Assembly: GCA_009792885.1 (NCBI GenBank)
Contig: WMCF01000006.1
Coordinates: 5,535,769-5,599,768, forward strand
DNA: 64,000 bases
From: Eremophila alpestris peregrina
Taxonomy: Eukaryota; Chordata; Aves; Passeriformes; Alaudidae
Direction of reading: 5' to 3'
Shown: positions 54,780-64,000 of the stretch, in pieces
Numbering within the stretch: the stretch's first letter is position 1
Layout: each line of letters starts with the position of its first letter
Notes under the pieces: generated by a model
The model's database searches: none
What the model saw: only the letters and a program-made list of their open reading frames with translations
Told to the model about the DNA's origin: nothing
Program-made: the position numbers and the translations under genes

Positions 54780-57700
54780 CTTGAAAAACCAAACAGGAAA
54801 AAAAAGATCATTTAACTTGATGCAATGTACTGTCAGTTTATGGAAGTTCTATAAGAGATAATACTAGAAGGCTGAGTATGAAGAGGCAAGAGTGGTGGAA
54901 ATTGTCTAAGAGCTACAAATAGTTTTAAACAATTCTCTTCAGCCCTGATAATGTGTTTCTCAATCTTCATGTCCAAGGCTGTGACATGTCCCCAGGGTTC
55001 ACTGTCCCCAGTGCTCCTCATGGTTTTGTCAAAACTTCAGGCTGTAACCTGAGAAGTTTGATACTGTATGACCAAAGGTCCTGCTAGCTCAGCATCCTTC
55101 AGCAACAACAACTGAGGCAGAACACTAGGGAGAGTTTAAGTAAATGTCAAGTCTATTACAATGCTTTCACAAAATATTTACCCAGCCTCCTAAAATGTGT
55201 AGGTCAGGGATTTCCTGAACCAGATATGGTGTTGTTGTATGTAATAGTCATTGGAGGACTTTTTTCTCCTTCCATCATCTTTTCAAGCTGATCTTTGAAC
55301 TTTCATCACAACTTTTAGCAGCAAAAGCATCCCTTCCTTAACTACATATTAAGTGGGGAAAAAAGCTTCCTTTCATTAATTGTGAACCTGCATTCCACTT
55401 GCTTTGACAGTTCCTGTGTACGGAGAGGCAGTAGACAATTATTCTGTGGTCATTCTGCACAAGAAATCCTCTTTCTTTGGTGAATCCAGGGCAACTTATC
55501 TCATTTAGATGACCAGCTGCCTTCTTGCTTTGTGATATGAATGTGTGTGTCTGTGTCTGTTTTTCTTGCTATGTCTTAATGAGTTTTGAAAACCCTGCCA
55601 TACAGGGCTCTCACTTCACAGCAGAGGCTGGAAAGAAACCTGTTCAAAATGCATCCAACAAAGTGCTGGCTTGAATTTGAAAAACAAGAATACTTGTCTG
55701 CTTGTGCCAAGGAGGATTTGGAATCCACATCTCCCAATTACTAGCTCTAAAGAGCATTATTAGCAGTAATTACTAGCTAGTAGGGAAAAGAAAGAACACC
55801 TCTATGGGCACCTTCTCTGGGAACTCCTATGGTGGTTTATTTTTGAATGTTCTTTATGCATCTGGACTGATATAGATGTACTCAACCATATTTAGAATGT
55901 TGTATCCCCACAAAGGCTGTGAATGTCTTCCTTATCTTGCATTTTCACTGGTGCCCAGAAAAACAATCCATGAGTCCTCTTGGGTCATGGTACTTCCAGG
56001 AGTATGTTGTTACATGCACTGTGCTCTGAAAAGATGCTGCCTCCCTGGGCCTGGGTGAGTGATGTAGCCAGGAAGCTGCCTGATTTGGTGTAGCCCCCTG
56101 ACTACCCTCTGTTAGTATTCCAGGTGGATAGGGATGAGACTGAAGGTGGAATTCCCAGGGTAATCTAAAGGGACTTCAGGGCACTGTAGCATTGAGCTAA
56201 AGGAGTAGGTGTTCAGGTAGTATTCTCCTTGATTCTTTCAGTACTAGGGGAAAATACTGAAAGGAACAGGAAAACTCAACAGATCAATACATGGCCAAGA
56301 GGTTGGATGAACTCCATAAGTGGAGTTCTGGGGATTCTGTCCACAGGGTGGTTTACACAGCTCTGGAGCTGCTCATGTTGGATGGGATACACCTGAGTTA
56401 GAGGGAGAAAAGGATCATGGCCCAGGAATTAGCAGGGCTGACAGAGAAGTCTTTAAACTAGGCATGAAGGGGAAGTGGGATTGTTTTTTGCCATTTCTTA
56501 TGTGTTTGTTGTTCACTGGTTGGGTACCTCTGGGTGCTCAAAGGAAATACCTATGAGACTTCCTCAATCAAAGCTAGGAAGATGAGCTAGGAGATATTCA
56601 AGTTAGGGAGTCCCTCAGTCAGCTTTAAGGCACAGTTACTTGTCTTTGTAATGGTGGAAAGTTCACAGCTCCTACAGATTTCATCAGTCTCCTCATTATT
56701 ACATTAGAAAAGCTTTTTTAATGGAAAGGATTGTCAATACTGGAACAGGCTGCTGAGGAAAGCTGTAGGGTCACCATTCCTGGAAGTGTTCAAAATCATA
56801 TAGATGTGGTGCTAGGGTATGGTTTAGCTGTGGGCTTGACAGTGGTGGTTTTATGCTTGAACTTCATGATCTTAGAAGTCTTTTCCAGTCTAAATTATTC
56901 TGCGATTCTATAAAACTTCACAGTGGGAGAGGGAGATTTTCTGGGGATAAGCCAAGACTGCATCTGTAAATTTATCTGTTTTCCTTCCTGGAAGAAGGAA
57001 AAACATACAGAAAAAACTTAGTCCAGGTGCTGAAATATAACTCTTGAAACAGCTCTTAACAGAGCAACTTGGTTTGACAGTTGTTGTTAGGTGGTGCCAT
57101 TAGTCTTCCAAATCTCTGTTATTGATGCTAAATCATGTTTGTTTTCAGGCAGCCATGCAGGCTGTGGTCATTTTACACCTCACAGTTCTCATGTCAGGGA
57201 GACATGAGTGTCAAAGCTGGCTGTCTGCTCCAGCTTCTGCTCAGAGCAGCTCCCCAGTAGCTACGCTGTGACATGTGCCTTGGAGTCCTGAGGGATGGAT
57301 TTCCATACACACTGTTTGAGACCACTTCTGCTTCAGCACTGTTATACATATAAAAATAAATGACGCTGCAATTAAAACTGTGTACTCTTACACAATGATT
57401 TGCTTTGCAGTGGAAAACAGAGCTACAGGCATCAGTTTTTCCTCAGGGACACAGCAACAATATGATTTAGCATTAAAATGCCATTTTGTCATTGGATTCT
57501 TTCCAAGTTTTATTTCTTGTAATGAGCCTCATTATGCTCTGTGTAGTCCTACTTCATTTATTTAAGTTGCTGGTACTGTAACTCAGAACTGCTGCTCTTC
57601 ACAGAGTCACAGAACCACAAAATCATTCGCATTGGAAGAGACCTCCAAGGCCATCTAGTCCAACTGTCAACCCAGAACCACCAAAATTGCCCCCAAAAGA

Positions 57701-59183
57701 CTTTCTTGAAGAGCAAACAAGACAGGTATTGAGAATAGGATCCAGATCTTGTGTGCTCATTCTGCCTTGTTCTCTTCCTCTGCCTTGCCTCTTGACTCTT
57801 CTTACCAATCTGGAAGATCTGCAGAAATGCTGCTTTTCCTTGACCACACAGATCTTTGCCACTGGCTTTTTTTTTCTCTTTCATAAATTTTTCCTACTTG
57901 TCCAGCACTTCCTGTTTGCCAGTCACAAACTTTCTTTTCTCCTGAAGAAAAGTCTGTATTTATACACTAGAGTAACAAAATCTGTATCTGTATTTTGAGA
58001 ATCCAACCATTTTTCCTTCAGATAAGAAATAGCTTAAGTTTGCTTCTTCTCAGTGAGATTAACAAGGGTTTGAGTGACATCTGAGGATTATCTGGGCTTT
58101 CTGAACAAGGTTGAATTTCATTAATTTTGTTGATCTTTCAGAATAATTAAGAAACTATTTTCCTTACCTCTGTGTTAAGAACATGGACAGAATTTAATAG
58201 GATTTCCTTTCTCTGAGGACTATGTGCTCCCCTGGGAAAAAGCAGGAGTTCAAGAGGCAACAGAAATTAATTGTTGGATGGTAAGTGTTTTACCATTTCC
58301 TTCCTCTTGCAGTAAAATTTCAGGATTCAGAATTCCTGAAAGTTGTGGTATTTGCCACTTTGAGTTGTACAATTCTAGCAATAATATGAGTTTAGGAAAC
58401 TAATGTCTTTGACTAAAAATATGTATTTCTGGTCTTGATCTGGCTGTTTAATGAACTTATATTCCAGCACCTGGACTGTCTCTGAATCTCATTCCCCAGT
58501 CTGTCCATACATCCAGGATTGCCCCTGGTGCAGGTGCAGAACCTGACACTTCCCCTTTTTTGAACCTCATATGGTTAGTGATTGCCCAGTCCTTTAATTT
58601 GCTGAAGTCTCTCTGCAGGGCCACCTTGCCTTCAAGGCAGTCAACAGCTCCTCCCAGTTTTGTGTAGTCTCCAGACTTGCTCAGTATCCTTTCCAGTCCT
58701 GTGTCCAAGTCGTTTATGAAGATGTTGAAGAGCACAGGACTGAGGCTGGAAGAACCCGCTAGTGACAGGTCCTCAGTCTGATGTCACCACATTCCCTGTG
58801 TCCCTTTGTGCCTAATCTAGCTGCTCACCCATCACATATATGAAACCAGAAATGTGATAACAAGCAGGTACAATTTGGGACTATACTCAGAAAAAAATCT
58901 GGAATTAGAAGGATGTTTTTATCTTCTCATATGACAGACATACTCCAAGTTATAGACAACGAATTTTGCATTTCACCTTTTAACTGAAATTATAACATTA
59001 CCTGGTTCTTGCAGATATTCATAGTCATACCCCAGCTCTCTTGAGGATTTAAAAAATTCTCCATTTCTGTAGAGAGGGATGAAGGGGACCATGTAATTTT
59101 CTCGATTGTGCCCAACTGGTGCATTAGCTGCTGGGTATACCTCTAGCATGGGCCTGTGTCTTCTTAACCATCGTTCAAAAATG
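54556..59183 (-). CDS. TYR: Tyrosinase, C-terminal part (last two coding exons)
   Basis: Tyrosinase is the type I membrane copper oxidase of melanosomes; it converts tyrosine to DOPA and dopaquinone, the first step of melanin synthesis. Exons 59002-59183 and 54556-54779 join in frame to give about 135 residues ending QSNF and a TAG stop. Visible features are the VGHNRENYMVPFIPLYRNG block at the end of the catalytic domain, a juxtamembrane linker, one transmembrane helix and a sorting tail. The CuA and CuB histidines are in exons 1-3, beyond the right edge. The extra match in the tail excludes TYRP1 and DCT. Frames and splice sites are intact, so no albino-type lesion is visible in this part. 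Confidence 0.97.
56100..56475 (+). pseudogene. CR1 ORF1 (esterase-like) C-terminal remnant
   Basis: Across frameshifts and stops the + strand reads RDFRAL, then GVQVVFS.IL with RNRKTQQINTW, then YTALELLMLDGIHLS, a stop, and REKRIMAQELAGLTEKSLN, ending at a stop. This is the order of the avian CR1 ORF1 esterase C-terminus (VQVVFSSILP..., NRKTQQINTWL..., DGIHLTRRGKRIFAQELAGLI...RALN). A 9 bp inverted repeat, CTTTCAGTA/TACTGAAAG (56235-56263), lies within it. It is broken and non-functional. Confidence 0.7.
56726..56914 (+). mobile_element. CR1 LINE 3' end fragment
   Basis: ACTGGAACAGGCTGCTGAGG, then GGGTCACCATTCCTGGAAGT and GTTCAAAATCATATAGATGT, with the end CTTAGAAGTCTTTTCCAGTC and ATTCTGCGATTCTATAA, match the typical avian CR1 terminal 190 bp. 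It has the same orientation as the ORF1-like remnant 250 bp upstream, but no ORF2 lies between them. Confidence 0.88.
57600..57715 (-). mobile_element. CR1 LINE 3' end fragment
   Basis: The + strand reads CACAGAGTCACAGAACCACA, then TTGGAAGAGACCTCCAAGGC, CATCTAGTCCAACTGTCAAC and CCAGAACCACCAAAATTGCC, the reverse complement of a CR1 3' UTR. It may be the 3' end of the same minus-strand element as the RT fragment at 58455-58840, with decayed sequence between. Confidence 0.85.
58455..58840 (-). pseudogene. CR1 ORF2 reverse transcriptase fragment
   Basis: The minus strand encodes VLFNIFINDLDTGLERILSK, SGDYTKLGGAVDCLEGKVAL, QRDFSKLKDWAITNHMRFKK and a short remainder. This is the CR1/jockey-clade RT palm, whose intact form has FADDTKLGGAVD; here the catalytic Asp-Asp is changed to Gly-Asp-Tyr. 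Upstream on the minus strand to about 58840 further RT sequence (MWVS..., ...V.SD.) is broken by stops. The open frame continues by chance to 58457. It is a dead retrotransposon piece in the TYR intron. Confidence 0.88.
59002..59183 (-). CDS. TYR: TYR penultimate coding exon (exon 4 equivalent)
   Basis: This 182 bp exon has exactly the size of human TYR exon 4. The first base completes Ser; then IFERWLRRHRPMLEVYPAAN, APVGHNRENYMVPFIPLYRN, GEFFKSSRELGYDYEYLQEP follow and one G is left over. The minus-strand acceptor is TTTTTCTTCCACAG and the donor is GTAATG. It encodes the end of the lumenal catalytic domain after the last copper-ligand histidine, and human differs at few positions. Confidence 0.97.
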
Positions 59184-61640
59184 CTGTGGAAGAAAAAGCA
59201 TGTTAATTAATGATGGGGAGTAGCAGAAATATTCTTCTTGAGGATTAAAAGGAAGTGATGGATTTTTTTAAATGCTGGAGACAGAATTGCATGCAATGTC
59301 TTGTGTTTATGTGTGTGTAATGTTTTCAAATTTCCAAATTTGGGGATATCCACTTCAGTGCTGAGTTCCTATGCAAGCCTACAAAAAGCGAATGCCTGTG
59401 GTGCTGCAAAGAGTCTGAATGTGCTTTTAAATTCCATAATCACTCTCTGTGCTTAGCAATTCATGTGTCTGTGAGGGATAGAAAGAAATGGATTAAAGAT
59501 CTCAGTCCTTCCTCCTCAATCTCAGAAACATTTGTAACTGCTTGTGAATGGTCTTGTTTCTAGCTGCTCTGTCCTGTTCCTCTTCCTGTAATTTCTTGGC
59601 AAGGGTTTTCACACCTGCAATGATGTATTGTTACAACCTTAGGACATCACCAAACGAGTGGAAACGGGAGTGGAAGAAAGGATAAGCTGACAAAGCAGGT
59701 CAGCTGTCAGTAAAGTGTCTTTCTCCAGCCAGAGCTTCTTCATTGACCTTAGTGTCTGCACTCTTGTTTTAACATGTTCCCCTCTCCCAGATTCTGTGCA
59801 GCTTTATTTTATCCCAGAGGCACTGCCAGTGTCACGTGTCACTGATGGGCTCAGCTTTGGCCAGTGGCAGCTCTGTCTTGCAGCCAGCTGGAACAAGTTC
59901 CATCTGACATGGGGACAGTTTCTGACACCTTCTGACAGAAGCCAAACCTGTAGCCCCCTAACTGCCAAAACCTTGCCATGCAAGCCCAATAGAAGCTGTT
60001 CCCCACAACTCCAGCCTCATCTGCTCCATTCCCTATTCCTCTTCCAAAATTGCTTCCATTAGCTGTCTGTCACCACAGAGCTGTGTGTCTGCTCACTAAC
60101 TTGGATGCAGAAAGCTTAAAGGCTGCAGTTGGGGAAGTATATAGTGGCATTTTCAACTTAACTGCTGAATCTGCTTGGAAAGCAGAATTAAGAACCTTCC
60201 AAAACATTCTCAGTTCTCCTCCCTTTGAGTTTTTTTCTGCTCAACTCTTCACTTTCAGTCCTCAAATCCTTTCTCTGATTCCTTTGTGTTTATTCACCTG
60301 AGTGTGCCAGGTTGGAATAGGGAAGGTGGAAAAATGCTGCAGCGCAAGCAGATGCAGGTATCTTCTGCATGAAGAAAGAGGACTCCATGCTAAATCTGAA
60401 GATACTGGTGAGAGGTAATTATCAACACCAGCCTCAGGGAGGGATCACTGGAGTCACTTATCAGTTGGAAGGGATAGAAATGATCTAAAGAGACCTGTAA
60501 ATTGTGCATTAAGGGAGATCTTAGCTCAACAATCGCTATTCCCCAACACTGGCCACTGAGCAGGGGACATGGGCTTCCCTCCCGTGTTCCCCCCAGCTGT
60601 TCAGGCACTCAGGTCATCTCAGAAGTACAGTCCCTAAATGCAAATGCTCAGAGGTATCAGGACCTCTGCAGGTTATCAGGAAATTCTGCCAGTAGATTTC
60701 TACCTCTTATTTTTGGGCAGACATATGAGAAACGCTCTGCATAGCCCACTATAATTAAAGCCCTCTCATACTCATCAAAATAAAGATAGGGCAAAAATTT
60801 TGGTTCTCTTTATAGGATCAAAAACTCTAATAATAAATGAAAACATGACTGTGATCACACACCTTATCTACCCCTTACAATGCAGGTATTAATTTTGATT
60901 AAAATCTTTGTGTCTCTCTTCTTCAGTTAATTTCATCAACCCTGTCTGGAAAAACTCTTATCTGAATAATAGTGCTTAGTTGAAGCTTTCAGATGGGTAA
61001 GTTTAAACAATATGAAGACTTCAGCTGGGGTTATCTCAAGAAAGTTTGAACAGAAGCTCTATAATCTTTGGAGAACAGCATGAAGAAATTCAGTAATCAC
61101 TAAAAAAGACATAGAATATAAAGGAGTAATTTAGCTTGAGGAGGGATGGGATGTGGAGAAGTGTTGTACTCCAATCTTTTCCCTGCCTGGCTTTTACTCA
61201 TGCCTTCGGTAAAGTGCTCTGACTATCAGAGCCTTATTTTCCTAGCAGTTGTAGATGAGAGCTGAGATAGCTGTTTTCTGCAGCACAAGGTTGTTAGAGG
61301 TGCAGAGATACTCTGGTTGTGGGAACACAATAATATTTTAAGAAGGCAGAGGTAGGACTTGGATCCTGTTTTTAATGTCTGGTGATGATCCATATGCCAA
61401 CTTTGGAATGCTCAATCTGAGATACTTCCTGGGGCCTGATTTTTAGAAAATGCTGAGCAGTCACAATCTGAAAATCCAGAGGGCTCATGAGCAGAAGGTT
61501 CAGAGCTAAAAGTCGTAATTTGCCTGAAATAGCTTTGCAGGAAATGCCCTGAAATGCAGCATCCTCACTGCAGGAGTTAGGTGTTGCTGTTGCAGAAAAG
61601 CTTTCAAAATGAATCCTTAGGCCAGAATGCAAATGCAAAA

Positions 61641-61656
61641 CATTTCCATGGAAATG
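61641..61656. repeat. 16 bp perfect palindrome
   Basis: CATTTCCATGGAAATG is its own reverse complement and lies ten bases before a 14 bp-period tandem repeat. Confidence 0.9.
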
Positions 61657-61666
61657 AACATATGTA

Positions 61667-61714
61667 CTTTTGGATTCCTACTTTTGGATTCCTTCATTTG
61701 GATTCCTTCATTTG
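61667..61714. repeat. Tandem repeat, 14 bp period, about 3.4 copies
   Basis: Units CTTTTGGATTCCTA, CTTTTGGATTCCTT, CATTTGGATTCCTT and a partial CATTTG. The gradual change between units fits stepwise slippage or duplication. Confidence 0.92.
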
Positions 61715-64000
61715 CAGTGTGGTTCCCACATGAGGTATCCAGCTTTGCTTAACAGTAGCAGGAGGATTGAACTGTCTGCCCTTGCAGCTGATCTTTAGAT
61801 TCAGATGTGATCATGTGCCTCTAAATCCTGATGTAATGTGTTTTGCTGATGCACAAGATGTGTTGCACAATTCATTGAGTTGTTTGGGAACAGCCCTTTC
61901 CATTAGCTGGCACAAGATCTTATCATCTTGGCTCTCAATGAAATCTCTTTCATTGAACATATCTGTATGCCACCATAGAAATCTGAGAAACATTTTTTAA
62001 AATTTTAAGAGTCAAATTTTCTTTTACTCCCTTCAGAACAGCTAGTCATGTGCATTTCTCTTGGAGCAGTCATTAGGTTTTTTGCTTTTGGGTTTTATTT
62101 CACACTTTGAAAGATTAGGATATTCTGCTTGCTAATAAAATGATTGGGTGAAGTTGCATTTATTATTTCAATTTAAAGGCTTGTTCTCAGCTTGTTCAGT
62201 AAGATGGACTCAAAACACTGGTTTTTTTTCTTGGCCAGATAATGCATGGTGCTTTGTATTTTCAAGAGAGTGTTGATGGCATTTTATTTTTAGTTTTGCA
62301 TGAGAAAACGGATGTATTTAGTATATCAGTAATATTTTTACATGTATTTCATCTGTTTGTATACCTCTTTTTAAGGGGGGCACTGTCATTTCCCTGCCTT
62401 ACTCATATTTTTGTAAGTTATTTTGTAAGTTTTGGAAGAAAAACCTTACTCTTGCTTTTCAAGAACAATTTCCCAGCTAAACGCAAAAGAGAAAACTCCA
62501 AATTGCATCCATTTGGGGAGAAAAGCCCATGGACAGGGCACAACTTCAGCTGTATTTCTATTGGTAAAGTACAAATGGTTCTCCTTGGACACCATAAGCC
62601 ATTTCATATCAGAGAGTTACATTTTATTACTCCCCAGCCAAGATGGTTATCCCTTCATACATTTTTAAGGAAAACTGAAATCTTGAAGTAGTCTATGGCT
62701 TTTACTGTCAGCCAGGTAGTGACACTGGCACAGTGCTCCTGTCCTTGGGGACTTAATTGAAAATATTTGGGCCAAAAAACAAAGTATATTTGGAGAAAGT
62801 AATCACATTATCTTTTGTTTCGGAGTACTGTAACCACTGACTCAAACATTGTAGAATACTTTTTTCTTCAAATATGGTGCTTTCTCCAGCCCCTGCTATA
62901 TTTAAGGCAGTTAGCAACATTTTTTTTCTCTGTCATGCAGGGCTATCCTTTCCTGAAGGCAAAGAGAACACATCTGAACAGCTATGATGGATCACTGCAA
63001 TTTTTCCATGTGCCTTGATCTATAGAGACAGTTGTTTAATCCAATAACAGGCATGTGGTTTCCATGACAGAAAGAAATCAGTGCTGCCATCATTAGATGT
63101 TGATCTGCTTACAGCTGACAGAAGTTTTTCTTTTCTTCCCCTAAGCAGTCATGTAAGAGATTTCCCATTAGTATCTTGAAATATGTGGTTGCTTCCTGTT
63201 CTTTTCTCAGGAGCCAAAACCTTGGAAGAGCTTAGGTTTGCAGAAATAATGCTACATGCAGGGAAACAAAATGCTGAGGTAATTAGCTGGTCCCTTCATA
63301 GAGTGACAAAGCTGCTGGTAGAAAAGTCAGGTTTGTGGCAAAGCAGTAGACCTTAACTCCATAGAATTGTTGGTTATCTTGGCAAACAACTGCTCTTATG
63401 CTCTCTTCATGTGAACCTCTGCATCCTTCCCTGGACCTGAGAGCCTAACAAAGCAGGACCATGAGGTAAAGGCATTTCAGGGCCATTTTATTCCATATTG
63501 CCTCCCTTTCTTGACAAAATTTAACTAAAGGCAACAAAAAGGACATCTAAAGCCTCAGATACATCAAGGTTCTGCTGTATCCAATCTCCATACTAATTCC
63601 ATGCAAAAAACAGAAGAGTTCTGGACATAAGTTTAGCGAGGTGGAGAAAAATGTCTATGGCTCCTGCAGAAGTCTGGTTGGTTACTTTCTTCCTCAGCAT
63701 CTAGACTAAGGGAGCAAGCAGATAAGTCACTATTTGTATAGCTGGAAGTCATATTTTCCAGAGACAGAGGCTTTTTTAGCAGTGCAATTCCAGCTAGACT
63801 GGCATCACTCGGGAGATGCTGGCAGTGCTAAGGGAGCAGATGGGATGTGAGTGTGGTGGGAAGACAAGGCAGGATAAAGGAAAGAGGAGCTAACCAAAAG
63901 TTGTTGGGAATTTTATTCAGAGAATGGAAATGAAGAGAACCCGGCCTGGGATTAGCAGCAATAAACCATAAATCCTTGAGGATGATAGTTCTACTTAGAA

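Larger units (their letters stand above)
54780..59001 (-). other. TYR: TYR intron between the last two coding exons, 4.2 kb
   Basis: Noncoding, with a phase-1 junction (G at the end of the upstream exon, CC at the start of the downstream exon). The donor on the minus strand is CAG/GTAATG. It is rich in CR1: an ORF1-like fragment plus a 3' end in + orientation (56100-56475 and 56726-56914), and a 3' end plus an RT fragment in - orientation (57600-57715 and 58455-58840). Confidence 0.88.
59184..64000 (-). other. TYR: Part of the preceding TYR intron (runs off the right edge)
   Basis: At least 4.8 kb with no TYR exon 3 sequence recognisable on the minus strand. It holds a 16 bp palindrome (61641-61656), a 14 bp-period tandem repeat (61667-61714) and otherwise ordinary AT-rich DNA. 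Long open frames (62242-62691, 59715-60062) show no known domain. Confidence 0.8.

Noticed and set aside
62242..62691. 149-codon + frame in the TYR intron
   Set aside because: AT-rich composition, no domain, no splice or conservation support.
1..64000. Search for CRISPR arrays, operons, ribosome binding sites or bacterial mobile systems
   Set aside because: The window is vertebrate intron and intergenic DNA; none of these structures is present.

Overview
The window is vertebrate nuclear DNA, most likely from a passerine bird. It holds spliced, AT-rich, intron-dominated sequence with the 3' ends of two protein-coding genes in tail-to-tail orientation. NOX4 (NADPH oxidase 4) is on the + strand, with its last six coding exons between 43 and 35701. 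TYR (tyrosinase) is on the - strand, with its last two coding exons at 59002-59183 and 54556-54779. The same convergent TYR/NOX4 pair is known in mammals and birds. The bird assignment rests on several CR1 retrotransposon remnants. The passerine assignment rests on one tRNA-Ile-headed, CR1-tailed SINE resembling TguSINE1 at about 41712-41864. The species cannot be determined.

Layout. 1-42: intron end with a very long pyrimidine tract. 43-124: first visible NOX4 exon. 125-24342: a 24.2 kb NOX4 intron with CR1 fragments, ancient SINE/LINE scraps, simple repeats and perfect short hairpins. 24343-35701: five more NOX4 exons, giving together the C-terminal 200 residues with the NADPH-binding half of the dehydrogenase domain. 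35702-about 37870: probable NOX4 3' UTR with a canonical AATAAA. About 37.9-54.3 kb: intergenic DNA with no supported gene. 54336-54555: probable TYR 3' UTR. 54556-59183: TYR terminal exons separated by an intron rich in CR1 remnants. 59184-64000: part of the preceding TYR intron; exons 1-3, which carry the copper ligands, lie beyond the right edge.

The two genes are not an operon and are not functionally coupled beyond neighbourhood. NOX4 is a constitutively active hydrogen-peroxide-producing membrane oxidase. TYR is the melanosomal copper oxidase that starts melanin synthesis. All splice junctions of the eight exons are GT-AG, phases match, and the reading frames are intact.

I found no sign of a novel biological system. 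The long open frames outside the eight exons do not resemble known proteins, apart from decayed CR1 reverse transcriptase and ORF1 segments. The least expected signals are several perfect 13-14 bp inverted repeats with tiny loops in NOX4 introns, probably template-switch scars, and a CR1 locus in the TYR intron that keeps ORF1-like and 3'-end sequence but no ORF2.
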